The translations under genes were made by a program, and so were the position numbers. Below, piece after piece: positions 51,236 to 60,004 of a stretch of DNA of 64,000 nucleotides. Under the pieces are notes generated by a model that searched no databases, was not told where the DNA came from, and was given only the letters and a program-made list of their open reading frames with translations. Origin of the DNA: JAFGVL01 sp964546015 (GTDB lineage: Bacteria > Bacteroidota > Bacteroidia > Bacteroidales > Paludibacteraceae); the NCBI GenBank assembly GCA_964546015.1, contig CAZJHO010000002.1:1-64000 (forward strand), given 5' to 3'. The number at the start of each line of letters is the position of its first letter. The first letter of the stretch is position 1.

Positions 51236-52231
51236 ATGTATGAACCGATTTTCAAGATAACACCCGAAATTTTAAATCTTGTTTACGAAATTGCAACAAG
51301 TTTGGAGCGGATAAATATTATGCGCGAGAAAATTCTTTCGCCTTATCTGCGAAAGGAAAACCGTATAAAAACTATTCATTCGTCGTTATGGATTGAAGCT
51401 AATTCGCTTACTGTAGAGCAAGTTACAGATATTGTAAACGGTAAAAAGATTATTGGTCCACAAAAAGATATTCAAGAAGTGAAAAATGCCATTGTGGCTT
51501 ATGATGAGTTGTTGACTTGTAATCCATACAAATCAGAAGATTTGCTCAAACAACATAAGCTATTGACAAACAGCCTTGTTGACGAAGCCGGAAAGTTTCG
51601 TACACAAGGCATGGGTGTTTTTGCAGGCGACACGCCAATACATATTACACCACCTGCGTATCTGGTACCAACTCAAATTGATCAATTGCTTGAATGGACG
51701 AAGAATGCCAATTTACCGCAAATCATCAAAAGTTGCATTTTTCATTACGAATTTGAATATATATATCCGTTTCAGGATGGTAACGGACGAATGGGACGCA
51801 TGTGGCAAACGCTTTTATTGTATCAGGAAAATTCGATTTTTGCATGGTTACCCGTCGAGACCATTGTTGCGAACCGTCAACAAGAGTATTATCAGACAAT
51901 TCGCCGTTCGACGCATCATAATGATAGTGGGATTTTTACACTATTTATGCTTACTGCTTTGCGTGATGCTATTCGCGATTTTAAAGAAGAACGAAAAGAG
52001 GAGATTGAGAAAAATAATGAAGGTGTAAATGAAGATGTAATTATTTCTCAAAGACTCCTTAAAATAATTGCTTTGATAGAAAAGGATAATCAAATTTCTC
52101 AAACAGAAATTGCAAAAAAACTGAAAGTAAGTATTTCTTCCATATATCGAGATATTGAAAAATCGAAAAAGGTAAGAAAAATTCAACGCGTTGGCTCCGA
52201 CAAAGCAGGATATTGGAAAATAGTAAAATAA
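51236..52231 (+). CDS. Fic-domain protein with HTH, catalytic His replaced by Tyr
   Basis: A 331-residue protein. An N-terminal Fic_N-like part has SSLWIEANSLTVEQV, related to the class II inhibitory motif (S/T)xxxE(G/N) but with Ala after Glu. The core motif reads YIYPFQDGNGRMGRMW; the usual HPFxDGNGR has become YPFQDGNGR. The codon at that place is TAT, and the rest of the loop is intact. A C-terminal winged-helix (about 265-331, QTEIAKKLKVSISSIYRDIEK) may bind DNA. It begins 1 nt after pyrI. Standard AMP transfer needs the His, so activity may be lost or altered. Confidence 0.87.
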   Translation: MYEPIFKITPEILNLVYEIATSLERINIMREKILSPYLRKENRIKTIHSSLWIEANSLTVEQVTDIVNGKKIIGPQKDIQEVKNAIVAYDELLTCNPYKSEDLLKQHKLLTNSLVDEAGKFRTQGMGVFAGDTPIHITPPAYLVPTQIDQLLEWTKNANLPQIIKSCIFHYEFEYIYPFQDGNGRMGRMWQTLLLYQENSIFAWLPVETIVANRQQEYYQTIRRSTHHNDSGIFTLFMLTALRDAIRDFKEERKEEIEKNNEGVNEDVIISQRLLKIIALIEKDNQISQTEIAKKLKVSISSIYRDIEKSKKVRKIQRVGSDKAGYWKIVK

Positions 52232-52239
52232 AACTATTG

Positions 52240-52884
52240 ATGAATAATCAAAAAAAAGAAGTTCTCCAAAGCCCTCCTGCGAGGGGATGGGGGGCTAAGA
52301 TTAATTGGAAACCAGGCACACTCATTTATCCTCTTCCCGCAGTGATGGTGTCGGTAGGTGTTACTCCTGATGAATACAATATAATTACCGTTAGTTGGGT
52401 AGGGACAATTTGCTCCGAGCCGGCTATGTGCTACATTTCGGTGCGCAAAAGCCGCCACTCGCACAAAATCCTAATGAAAAACCGGGAGTTTGTTATTAAC
52501 CTTACCAATGAAGAATTGGCACACGCGACCGATTGGTGTGGTGTCAGGAGTGGAAAGAAGTTTAATAAATTTGAGAAAATGAAGTTGACGCCACAACCGG
52601 CAACTATCGTAAAAGCACCAATTGTTGCCGAATCGCCATTGAGTATTGAGTGTCGTGTAACGCAAATTGTCGAACTTGGTAGCCACGATATGTTTATTGC
52701 CGAAGTGGTCAATATTCAAGCCGATGAACGATTTATAGACCCAACGACCGACCGTTTCAAAATGGAAGAAGCGAAATTGATAGCCTATTCACACGGACAT
52801 TATTATAAATTAGGCGAAGAAATAGGTAAATTTGGATGGACGGTGCAGAAGAAAAAAAATAATTGTGTTTTTACAAAAAGATAA
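52240..52884 (+). CDS. flavin reductase-like FMN-binding protein
   Basis: A 214-residue split-barrel flavoprotein. The core from residue 20 on has INWKPGTLIYPLPAVMVSVG, YNIITVSWVGTICSEPAMCYISVRKSRHS, and later EFVINLTNEELAHATDWCG, all typical. Before this core, residues about 9-19 (LQSPPARGWGA) come from a palindromic element (52270-52295) inserted in frame. The TTG at 52213 would overlap the Fic gene; ATG 52240 lies 8 nt after it. It probably reduces FMN or FAD for an unknown partner. Confidence 0.88.
   Translation: MNNQKKEVLQSPPARGWGAKINWKPGTLIYPLPAVMVSVGVTPDEYNIITVSWVGTICSEPAMCYISVRKSRHSHKILMKNREFVINLTNEELAHATDWCGVRSGKKFNKFEKMKLTPQPATIVKAPIVAESPLSIECRVTQIVELGSHDMFIAEVVNIQADERFIDPTTDRFKMEEAKLIAYSHGHYYKLGEEIGKFGWTVQKKKNNCVFTKR
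52270..52295 (+). repeat. palindromic element translated in frame in the flavin-reductase gene
   Basis: AGCCCTCC (52270-52277), TGC, then GAGGGGATGGGGGGCT: ends AGCCC/GGGCT and inner CCTC/GAGG are inverse. It is read as LQSPPARGWGAK. It has the same C-rich/G-rich build as the element in pyrI. Confidence 0.7.
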
Positions 52885-52902
52885 AAACACATAATATATG
52901 TG
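52865..52902 (+). promoter_or_regulatory. hairpin and palindrome upstream of glyA
   Basis: GTGTTTTTA (52865-52873) pairs with TAAAAACAC (52882-52890), then CACATAATATATGTG (52888-52902) forms a second small palindrome overlapping it. It follows the flavin-reductase stop by a few nt or overlaps it. It may end that transcript or be an operator of glyA. Confidence 0.35.
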
Positions 52903-52957
52903 GAGGCATTACAGTTTGTGATGTCTATTATTTGAAAACAATTTTTTTACTAAAGAT

Positions 52958-54238
52958 ATGAAACGAGACAATCAAATTTTCGAAATTATTGAGAAAGAAA
53001 AACAACGCCAACTACATGGCATTGAGTTAATTGCGTCAGAAAACTTTGTAAGTGAGCAAGTGATGGAAGCTATGGGTTCGGTACTTACTAATAAATATGC
53101 CGAAGGCTATCCGGGTAAACGCTATTACGGTGGTTGCGAAATAGTTGACCAAAGCGAACAGTTGGCTATCGACCGCTTATGTAAAATCTTTGATGCCGAA
53201 TGGGCTAATGTGCAGCCGCATTCGGGTGCGCAAGCTAATATGGCGGTATTTTTGGCATGTCTCAATCCCGGAGATAAATTTCTTGGCTTTAATCTTTCAC
53301 ATGGTGGACATCTTTCGCACGGTTCGCCTGTAAACTTTTCGGGTTTGGTATATAAAGCATTGGAATACAATGTGAAAGAAGAAACAGGTCTCGTAGATTA
53401 CGATCAGATGGAAGCTGTTGCATTGGCTGAAAAACCAAAATTGATTATTGCCGGGGCATCGGCATACTCGCGCGAGTGGGATTATGCACGCATGCGTACA
53501 TTGGCAGATAAAATTGGAGCTATTTTCATGGTCGATATGGCACACCCTGCCGGACTGATTGCTGCCGGATTGCTTGAAAATCCTGTAAAACATGCTCATA
53601 TTGTAACCTCTACCACACACAAAACGCTTCGTGGTCCTCGCGGAGGAATTATTTTATTGGGGAAAGATTTCCCGAATCCTTGGGGAAAAGCCACTCCGAA
53701 AGGCGAAATCCGCATGATGTCGTCATTGTTAGATTCGGCTGTGTTTCCGGGTGTGCAAGGCGGTCCGTTGGAGCATGTAATTGCAGCTAAAGCCGTTGCA
53801 TTTGGCGAAGCACTCCAACCGGAGTACAAAGAATACCAATTACAAGTAAAAAAGAATGCGATTACAATGGCAAAAGCCTTTATTGATAAAGGTTACAAAA
53901 TTATTTCGGGCGGAACGGACAACCATTCTATGTTGGTCGATCTTCGCACTAAATTTCCTGAATTAACCGGAAAAGCAGCTGAAAAAGCGCTCGTTGCTGC
54001 CGATATTACCACTAACAAAAACATGGTGCCGTTCGATAGCCGTTCGCCGTTCCTGACTTCGGGGCTTCGTTTTGGTACGCCAGCCATCACTACTCGTGGC
54101 GCCAAAGAAGATTTGATGGTCGAAATCGTTGAAATGATTGACACCGTGCTTGCCAACTATGAGGACGAAAAGGTGATTGCCTCAGTTCGAGCCAAAGTGA
54201 ACGGAACGATGAAAAAATATCCATTGTTTGCTTGGTAA
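52958..54238 (+). CDS. glyA: serine hydroxymethyltransferase
   Basis: PLP enzyme converting serine and THF to glycine and methylene-THF. The 426-residue protein has GIELIASENFVSEQV, NKYAEGYPGKRYYGGCE, PHSGAQANMAVFLACL, the PLP site TSTTHKTLRGPRGG (Lys about 228) and SPFLTSGLRFGTPAITTRG. It is 73 nt after the flavin-reductase gene. A hairpin-forming repeat follows its stop. Confidence 0.97.
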   Translation: MKRDNQIFEIIEKEKQRQLHGIELIASENFVSEQVMEAMGSVLTNKYAEGYPGKRYYGGCEIVDQSEQLAIDRLCKIFDAEWANVQPHSGAQANMAVFLACLNPGDKFLGFNLSHGGHLSHGSPVNFSGLVYKALEYNVKEETGLVDYDQMEAVALAEKPKLIIAGASAYSREWDYARMRTLADKIGAIFMVDMAHPAGLIAAGLLENPVKHAHIVTSTTHKTLRGPRGGIILLGKDFPNPWGKATPKGEIRMMSSLLDSAVFPGVQGGPLEHVIAAKAVAFGEALQPEYKEYQLQVKKNAITMAKAFIDKGYKIISGGTDNHSMLVDLRTKFPELTGKAAEKALVAADITTNKNMVPFDSRSPFLTSGLRFGTPAITTRGAKEDLMVEIVEMIDTVLANYEDEKVIASVRAKVNGTMKKYPLFAW

Positions 54239-54246
54239 AAAATAGA

Positions 54247-54303
54247 GGTGAGATGGTAAGATCGTGAGTAATGCTCACTATTTTACCATATCGCCATCTC
54301 ACC
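54247..54303. repeat. word-repeat hairpin between glyA and phoH
   Basis: GGTGAGATGG (54247-54256) pairs exactly with CCATCTCACC (54294-54303). Inside, TAAGATCGTGAG against CTCACTATTTTA continues imperfectly. Unlike other members of the family the loop is only about 5 nt. There is no T run, so a terminator role is uncertain. Confidence 0.75.
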
Positions 54304-54315
54304 AACTAATAACCT

Positions 54316-55275
54316 ATGATTGAACGAATTTTAGAACTCAACGAACTAATTGATCCGGTTGTGTTTTACGGCATCAACAATGCCAATATGCAATTGATTA
54401 AAACCTTGTGTCCGAAACTCAAAATTATGGCACGAGGGAATATTATTAAGGTCTTGGGCGATGCGGAAGATGTAATTCATTTTGAAGAAATTTTTCAGGC
54501 ACTTGAAGCCTATTGCGTTGAATTTAATCAGTTGACCGAACCGATAATTATTGATATTATTAAAGGAAAAGCACCGAAAGAAACAAAGGTTGATAATTTA
54601 ATTTTGCATGGAATTAACGGTAAACCGATCATTGCCCGTACACCAAATCAACAAAAATTAGTAGATGAATTTGCTAAAAATGATTTGCTTTTTGCTATTG
54701 GTCCGGCAGGATCGGGTAAAACTTACACCGCTATTGCTTTAGCGGTTCGATCACTGAAAAACAAGCAGATAAAAAAGATTATTCTCAGTCGTCCGGCGGT
54801 AGAAGCAGGGGAAAAACTCGGTTTTTTGCCCGGCGATATGAAGGAAAAAATCGACCCATACCTGCAACCGCTCTATGATGCCTTGCAGGATATGATTCCT
54901 GCCGCCAAGTTGAAAGAGTATATAGAAAACGGAACGGTGCAAATTGCACCGCTTGCCTTTATGCGCGGGCGTACATTGAGTGATGCGGTAGTTATTCTCG
55001 ATGAAGCTCAAAATACTACCACTCAGCAAATAAAAATGTTCCTTACCCGTCTCGGACTCAATGCCAAAATGATTATCACAGGTGATATTACACAGATTGA
55101 CTTACCTGTTTCACAGAAATCAGGATTGATTGAGGCTTTAAATATTTTAAAAAATATTAAAAGTATTTCGAAAATCGAATTTGATGTGAATGATATTGTG
55201 CGTCATAAGTTGGTACAAAAAATTGTAGAAGCATACGATAAGTTTGATAAGAAGCGAAGAGAAAATAAGTGTTAA
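54316..55275 (+). CDS. PhoH-family ATPase
   Basis: A 319-residue P-loop protein. An N-terminal KH-like region (about 15-95) precedes the ATPase domain. Walker A is AIGPAGSGKTYTAI (about 130-143). Further motifs are LSRPAVEAGEKLGFLPGD, LAFMRGRTLSDAVVILDEAQNTT (Walker B) and ITGDITQIDLP. Related proteins are linked to RNA metabolism and phosphate stress. The gene lies 12 nt after the repeat hairpin and 58 nt before the alginate lyase gene. Confidence 0.92.
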   Translation: MIERILELNELIDPVVFYGINNANMQLIKTLCPKLKIMARGNIIKVLGDAEDVIHFEEIFQALEAYCVEFNQLTEPIIIDIIKGKAPKETKVDNLILHGINGKPIIARTPNQQKLVDEFAKNDLLFAIGPAGSGKTYTAIALAVRSLKNKQIKKIILSRPAVEAGEKLGFLPGDMKEKIDPYLQPLYDALQDMIPAAKLKEYIENGTVQIAPLAFMRGRTLSDAVVILDEAQNTTTQQIKMFLTRLGLNAKMIITGDITQIDLPVSQKSGLIEALNILKNIKSISKIEFDVNDIVRHKLVQKIVEAYDKFDKKRRENKC

Positions 55276-55333
55276 AAACATCTGTACTTACGGTAACATT
55301 GAGCAATACTTAATCAACTTTAATCAGATACTT

Positions 55334-56347
55334 ATGAAAAATATTAGTATTTTTTGCTTTCTTATGTTTGTTTGTAATTTGCTTGCTCAAACTTATCCTG
55401 CTGATGTGCTTGATCTAACCAACTGGAAAATTACTTTACCTATTGATGTAGATGCAAATGGAAAAGCCGATGAAATCAAACAACCAGCTCTGAATTCTTA
55501 TCAACACAATGAATATTTTCATTTGAATCAAACCAAAGACGGTGTTGTTTTTAAAGCTCATGCCGGAGGTGCAACTACAAGCGGCTCAGGATTTCCGCGT
55601 TCGGAATTGAGGGAAATGACTAACAATGGAGAAGATAATGCTTCATGGTCAAGTAACGATGGTAAATACCATATTTTGGAAATTCAAGCAAAAATCACAC
55701 ATTATCCTGATGTGAAAAAACATGTAGTTGTAGCACAAATTCATGATGCCGATGATGATATTGTAATGCTTCGTTTGGAAACAAAAAAATTATTTCTCGA
55801 ATTTAATGGTGAAGATGGACCTGTTCTTACCTCTGATTATCAATTGGGTGATATTTTTACCTTTAAAATTGAAGTGTATAACAATGTGATGAATTTTTAT
55901 TATAATGGTAATCAATTTCATTCCCAGTCAGTTAGCCAATCTTTTAGCGGAGCTTATTTTAAAGCCGGAATGTACACTCAATCAGCTTGTCAAGGTAGCA
56001 AAAAAACAACCGGCGAATCATGTGAAGCTTATGGGGAATCTGAAATTTTTGGATTATCCGTTTACCATGGCAATTCATTACCAACCGATTTGACAGAAGT
56101 AAACCATACATCTTTTTTTAATGCTTATATTCAAAATAATGTACTTTCAATCGAAAATAATTTTTTTATAGGCAAAGGGCTAGTGCAATTGTTTGATATA
56201 CAAGGGAGAGAGCTGTTCTCGACAAGGCTTCGATATAAAAATGAGACTATAAAGATTCCTTTATATAGTGAAATTAATAGTGGGAATTATTTAATAGTTC
56301 TTTTTTCTGACAATCAAAAATTTAGTCGTAAAGTATTTGTTCCATAA
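55334..56347 (+). CDS. polysaccharide lyase family 7 (alginate lyase), T9SS-sorted
   Basis: A 337-residue secreted lyase. Signal peptide about 1-19 (NLLAQ). The PL7 catalytic motifs are all visible: RSELREM (about residue 93), QIHD with the central Gln and His, and YFKAGMYTQS near residue 210. A T9SS sorting domain covers about 255-337 (GLVQLFDIQGRELFSTR, ending SRKVFVP). It should cleave alginate by beta elimination at the cell surface. The start at ATG 55334 is chosen because the longer frame overlaps phoH. No SusCD pair is adjacent. Confidence 0.9.
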   Translation: MKNISIFCFLMFVCNLLAQTYPADVLDLTNWKITLPIDVDANGKADEIKQPALNSYQHNEYFHLNQTKDGVVFKAHAGGATTSGSGFPRSELREMTNNGEDNASWSSNDGKYHILEIQAKITHYPDVKKHVVVAQIHDADDDIVMLRLETKKLFLEFNGEDGPVLTSDYQLGDIFTFKIEVYNNVMNFYYNGNQFHSQSVSQSFSGAYFKAGMYTQSACQGSKKTTGESCEAYGESEIFGLSVYHGNSLPTDLTEVNHTSFFNAYIQNNVLSIENNFFIGKGLVQLFDIQGRELFSTRLRYKNETIKIPLYSEINSGNYLIVLFSDNQKFSRKVFVP

Positions 56348-56378
56348 AATTTGATGAAAAACAGGTGAATCTTTTTCT

Positions 56379-56789
56379 TTACGGTCGGCGTTTAATAGAA
56401 ACAGGTGTAGTTTCATCACCGGCATAAAATACAATAATTTCAGCGTCGATATCGCCTTCATTTACACCGTAATGGTAGGCATTAACCAACTCTACAATAG
56501 CTTCGCCGGCATGGAGCGTTAAAGTTTCGCCGGTTTCTTTTACTACAGTCAGTTCGCCTTTTGTTAGTACACCCACATTGATGATAGGATGCTTGTGCAT
56601 ATCTAATTGTGTTTTGGGCGGAATGGTTATTTTTAGTACCGTAACTTTAGGAGTTCCTATCGGATAAGCAGGTAATGTACTCCCATCCCACGAATGCGAA
56701 GTTTCTGCCAATTTTACTATTGTTTGCGCTTTCGCTTGAAAGTCTATCAAAAAAGCGCTTACACATAGTACTCCAATAAACTTTTTCAT
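56379..56789 (-). CDS. secreted cupin-domain protein
   Basis: A 136-residue single-domain cupin with a signal peptide (about 1-21, FQAKAQ). Motif 1 contributes the His of KTQLDMHKHPIINVGVLTKGEL and motif 2 the His of HAGEAIVELVNAYHYGVNEGD. The metal site therefore has several His and a Glu. Being periplasmic or secreted, it is unlikely to be a transcription regulator. Substrate unknown. It is divergent from purC and has a TAAATTTG box upstream. Confidence 0.85.
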   Translation of the reverse strand: MKKFIGVLCVSAFLIDFQAKAQTIVKLAETSHSWDGSTLPAYPIGTPKVTVLKITIPPKTQLDMHKHPIINVGVLTKGELTVVKETGETLTLHAGEAIVELVNAYHYGVNEGDIDAEIIVFYAGDETTPVSIKRRP

Positions 56790-56815
56790 GTGATTATAAT
56801 TTTATTTTCTGTTGA

Positions 56816-56823
56816 CAAATTTA
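56816..56823 (-). promoter_or_regulatory. -7 box of the cupin gene
   Basis: Minus-strand TAAATTTG fits TAnnTTTG, 27 nt upstream of the ATG at 56789. Confidence 0.5.
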
Positions 56824-56847
56824 GCTAAAATAAATTGTATTTATCAT

Positions 56848-56855
56848 TACCTTTG
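56848..56855 (+). promoter_or_regulatory. -7 box of purC
   Basis: TACCTTTG fits TAnnTTTG, 73 nt upstream of the purC ATG. Confidence 0.55.
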
Positions 56856-56928
56856 TAACCATTGCTAAAAGTGAAATATAGTTTGATTATGATTTTAATA
56901 TCTGAATTATTTTAACCATTATAGAAAA

Positions 56929-57885
56929 ATGTCAAACGCATTAACAAAAACAGAATTTAATTTTCCGGGTCAAACAGCGGTGTATCACGGAAAAGTACGC
57001 GATGTGTACACAATTAACAACGATTTGCTTGTGATGGTCGCTACCGACCGTATTTCGGCATTCGATGTAGTGCTGCCAAAAGGGATTCCTTACAAAGGAC
57101 AGATGCTTAACCAAATTGCTGCCAAGTTCCTCGACGCTACGGCGGACATTGTGCCGAATTGGAAATCGGCTTCGCCTGACCCGATGGTAACGATAGGGCT
57201 TCGTTGTGAGGGTTTTCCTGTAGAAATGATTGTGCGCAGCTATCTTTGTGGTAGTGCGTGGCGTGCCTATAAAAGCGGTGTACGAGAGATTTGCGGTGTA
57301 AAAATCCCTGACGGAATGCGTGAAAACCAAGCTTTCTCTATGCCAATTATTACTCCAACTACCAAAGCCGAACTAGGTTTGCATGACGAGGATATTTCCA
57401 AAGAAGAGATCCTTGCACAAGGTTTGGTATCGAAGGAAGATTATGAATTGTTGGAAAAATACACAATGGAACTTTTCTTACGCGGAACGGAAATCGCAGC
57501 CAAACGCGGTTTGATTTTGGTCGATACCAAATACGAATTTGGCAAGCGTGATGGTAAAATTTATTTAATTGACGAAATCCATACGCCTGATTCTTCTCGC
57601 TATTTCTATGCCGAAGGTTATCAGGAGCGTTTTGAAAAAGGCGAAGCTCAAAAACAGCTTTCCAAAGAATTTGTGCGCGAATGGTTGATGGAAAACGGAT
57701 TTCAAGGTAAAGAAGGTCAGCAAGTGCCGGAAATGACCGACGAAATTGTAAGCGGAATTAGCGAACGCTACATTGAATTATACGAAAATATCGTTGGCGA
57801 AAAATTTATAAAAGAGGATATTACAAATATCTCTGAGCGCATTGAAAAAAATGTGTTGGTCTATTTGAAAGATTTGAAAATCTAA
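56929..57885 (+). CDS. purC: phosphoribosylaminoimidazole-succinocarboxamide synthase
   Basis: SAICAR synthase of purine synthesis. The 318-residue protein is the longer type found in Bacteroidota and yeast. It has YHGKVRDVYTINNDLLVMVATDRISAFD, GSAWRAYKSGVREICGVKIPDG, FLRGTEIAAKRGLILVDTKYEFG and DEIHTPDSSRYF. It is monocistronic between its own promoter and terminator. No other pur genes are nearby. Confidence 0.96.
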   Translation: MSNALTKTEFNFPGQTAVYHGKVRDVYTINNDLLVMVATDRISAFDVVLPKGIPYKGQMLNQIAAKFLDATADIVPNWKSASPDPMVTIGLRCEGFPVEMIVRSYLCGSAWRAYKSGVREICGVKIPDGMRENQAFSMPIITPTTKAELGLHDEDISKEEILAQGLVSKEDYELLEKYTMELFLRGTEIAAKRGLILVDTKYEFGKRDGKIYLIDEIHTPDSSRYFYAEGYQERFEKGEAQKQLSKEFVREWLMENGFQGKEGQQVPEMTDEIVSGISERYIELYENIVGEKFIKEDITNISERIEKNVLVYLKDLKI

Positions 57886-57908
57886 GGATTTCAAAATTTG
57901 AGCAGAAA

Positions 57909-57936
57909 AAACGAGCAGAATTTTTTCTGCTCGTTT
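57909..57936. terminator. terminator between convergent purC and lytTR genes
   Basis: AAACGAGCAGAA (57909-57920) pairs perfectly with TTCTGCTCGTTT (57925-57936), followed by T on the plus strand and preceded by A. Confidence 0.88.
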
Positions 57937-57937
57937 T

Positions 57938-58705
57938 TTAATTTTTTTCTATCCATTTTAAAAATTCCGAAGCACGGGCTTTACTTACAATAATGCTATC
58001 AGGAGTAGGTTGTGTAAGTTTTACAGACAAGCGGCGCGTAAAATAATGTTCGATAGATGCAATGGCATTCCGGTTGATAATAAACTGCCGGCTTGCTTTA
58101 AAGAACAGGCGAGGGTCAAGCATGTTTTCCAACGCATCGAGCGTATGATTGGTATAATGCCGTTGTTTATTATTCAGATAAATGGTTACGATACCGCCCT
58201 CAGAATGGATAAAATCAATATCTGTAACACGAATGGGAATGATTTTATCCTGAAAATGAATCAACAAACTGTTTTTATATGGCTTTTCCATTTGTGCCAA
58301 TAGTTGGTCTAAATGCGATTGATAGGTAATCGCCTCTTCTGTCAGCGGATTGTATTTATTATATTTAGCTAAACCGTGAGCCAGTTTTTTTTCGTCAATT
58401 GGTTTGAGTAAATAATCAATACCATTCGTATCAAATGCCTGAATAGCGTATTCATCGTAAGCGGTGCAGAAAATAATAGGTGCGTTTATATCTAATTGTC
58501 GAAAAATCTCAAAACTTAGTCCATCTGCCAACTGAATATCCGAGAAAATCAAATCGGGGATTTCGTTCTCAGCAAACCATTTAATAGCGGACTTTATAGA
58601 CGGAATAATATCTACCACTTGCATATCTTCTCGCAAATTTTCAATTAAAGTTTTGAGTTCGCGGGCTATTTTTATTTCGTCTTCGATAAGTAAAATTCTT
58701 TTCAT
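57938..58705 (-). CDS. LytTR-family response regulator
   Basis: A 255-residue regulator from ATG 58705 (MKRILLIEDE). The receiver domain (about 1-120) has the acidic pocket in IEDE, the phospho-acceptor Asp in PDLIFSDIQLADG, and the conserved Thr/Lys region FCTAYDEYAIQAF, DYLLKPID. The LytTR DNA-binding domain occupies about 150-255 (IDFIHSEGGIVTIYLNN, ASRQFIINRNAI). The sensor gene lies 71 nt upstream in the same direction. The longer frame to 58732 starts before the natural methionine. Confidence 0.92.
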   Translation of the reverse strand: MKRILLIEDEIKIARELKTLIENLREDMQVVDIIPSIKSAIKWFAENEIPDLIFSDIQLADGLSFEIFRQLDINAPIIFCTAYDEYAIQAFDTNGIDYLLKPIDEKKLAHGLAKYNKYNPLTEEAITYQSHLDQLLAQMEKPYKNSLLIHFQDKIIPIRVTDIDFIHSEGGIVTIYLNNKQRHYTNHTLDALENMLDPRLFFKASRQFIINRNAIASIEHYFTRRLSVKLTQPTPDSIIVSKARASEFLKWIEKN

Positions 58706-58747
58706 CTTTTTATTTTTTATCTTTTTAATCAAGGTCAGATAGAACTT

Positions 58748-58764
58748 GTCCCCACTTTAGGGAC
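58748..58764. repeat. GTCCC/GGGAC inverted repeat between sensor and regulator genes
   Basis: GTCCC (58748-58752) and GGGAC (58760-58764) are exact inverse copies 7 nt apart. It lies in the 70-nt spacer between the histidine kinase stop and the regulator start. It could be a transcript-processing hairpin or an operator. Confidence 0.4.
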
Positions 58765-58775
58765 TTGTTTCATAA

Positions 58776-59882
58776 TTAAAAACATTTATTGATGTTGCTT
58801 TTGCAAAGGTATCGTTTTGATATTACAGCAGGATTTTGCTTTTTGATTATTTCTTCATCCAGTAATGGCAATTTGACTAAGAACGAAGTTTTTGTTTGCG
58901 AAACAATTATTTCCTTGTTTATCAATAATTTGTATCTATCCTGAATATTTCTAATACCCAATCCGAGGGTGTCTTCAACTAATTGTTTGAGTTGTAAATT
59001 GTTTTCTATTACAAGAAAGCTGTCTTTTTCTATGTAAATAGCTATTTTCAGAGGTTCTTCTGTTGAAATGGTATTGTGTTTGGTTGCATTCTCAATTAAA
59101 ATTTGTAATACTAATGGGGGTAATCGTTTATTCATAAACTTTTCGTTTACCTCTATGCTGACTTGTAATGCGTCTTCAAATCGCTCGGTCAGGATGTATA
59201 AATAAGATTTGGTAAAAGCCAATTCGTCTTGTAAAGATACTAAATTGCCTTTTTGTAAATAGTTGTTATTTAGTAAATAACGATATACATTGCTAAACTG
59301 TACAATATAGTTTTTAGTTTTACTGTCGGTAGCAATAGTTTTTAGTGTACTGAGCGAATTAAATAAAAAATGTGGACTGATTTGTTGTTTCAATAGCTCT
59401 AAGCGTGCTTCCAGATTTTCCTGTTTCAGTTGTTCTATCTCAATCTCTTTTCGTTGAATGTCTTCAAATAAATTTACATTGTAAACAATAAAGCAAATCA
59501 TTTGGGTTACCATGAATGATTTGAATATGTTCATGTAAAATAACTGACGATCATTTAGCTGCAATAGGTGACTTATCTGCGAATTTTTATCTGCAACTAT
59601 TTTTATTACTGCCGAAGAAATATCTGTATAAAAATAAGCAAAAACAGTTCCGCAAACACTTAGTAAAAGCCAGCGTACAACGATGCTTGGGACTTGTTCC
59701 TTTGCTTTCAGAAAAGATATACAAATAATCCATGTGATTATTGTGAAAATGATAGTCGATATCATTAAAGCAGCAAATTCTATCAAGTTATTGCCTTCTA
59801 AATGAATTAAATGCGGAATAATTGAAAGCAATGCGAAAAGTACTGCTACCGAAAAACCTGATTTTAATTGAAGTCTTTGCAT
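58776..59882 (-). CDS. LytS-like sensor histidine kinase
   Basis: A 368-residue sensor. Four or so membrane segments occur in the first 135 residues. The His_kinase (PF06580) block LKQQISPHFLFNSLSTLKTIA carries the phospho-acceptor His. The ATP-binding part has PPLVLQILIENATKHNT and DTLGLGIRNIQDRY. A short coiled region precedes the His block (DIQRKEIEIEQLKQENLEA). It should phosphorylate the LytTR regulator downstream. The signal is unknown. Confidence 0.92.
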   Translation of the reverse strand: MQRLQLKSGFSVAVLFALLSIIPHLIHLEGNNLIEFAALMISTIIFTIITWIICISFLKAKEQVPSIVVRWLLLSVCGTVFAYFYTDISSAVIKIVADKNSQISHLLQLNDRQLFYMNIFKSFMVTQMICFIVYNVNLFEDIQRKEIEIEQLKQENLEARLELLKQQISPHFLFNSLSTLKTIATDSKTKNYIVQFSNVYRYLLNNNYLQKGNLVSLQDELAFTKSYLYILTERFEDALQVSIEVNEKFMNKRLPPLVLQILIENATKHNTISTEEPLKIAIYIEKDSFLVIENNLQLKQLVEDTLGLGIRNIQDRYKLLINKEIIVSQTKTSFLVKLPLLDEEIIKKQNPAVISKRYLCKSNINKCF

Positions 59883-60004
59883 AGGAAATAATTAAAATAA
59901 TGTACAAATTTCGGTAAAAAGGAAAACTTCTATCTATTTATTTCCATGAAACGGGCAAAAGCAAAGTTCAAGGTTCAAAGTTGAAAAATGCATAAATCTT
60001 TGCA

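Noticed and set aside
51236..52231. Fic gene as toxin of a toxin-antitoxin pair
   Set aside because: No small antitoxin gene overlaps or adjoins it, the catalytic His is missing, and the protein has its own HTH domain.
52885..52957. Glycine riboswitch before glyA
   Set aside because: The leader is only about 70 nt with small AT-rich hairpins; no glycine aptamer core can be placed.
54247..54303. Intrinsic terminator of glyA
   Set aside because: The stem is strong, but no T run follows on either strand, so I list it as a repeat.
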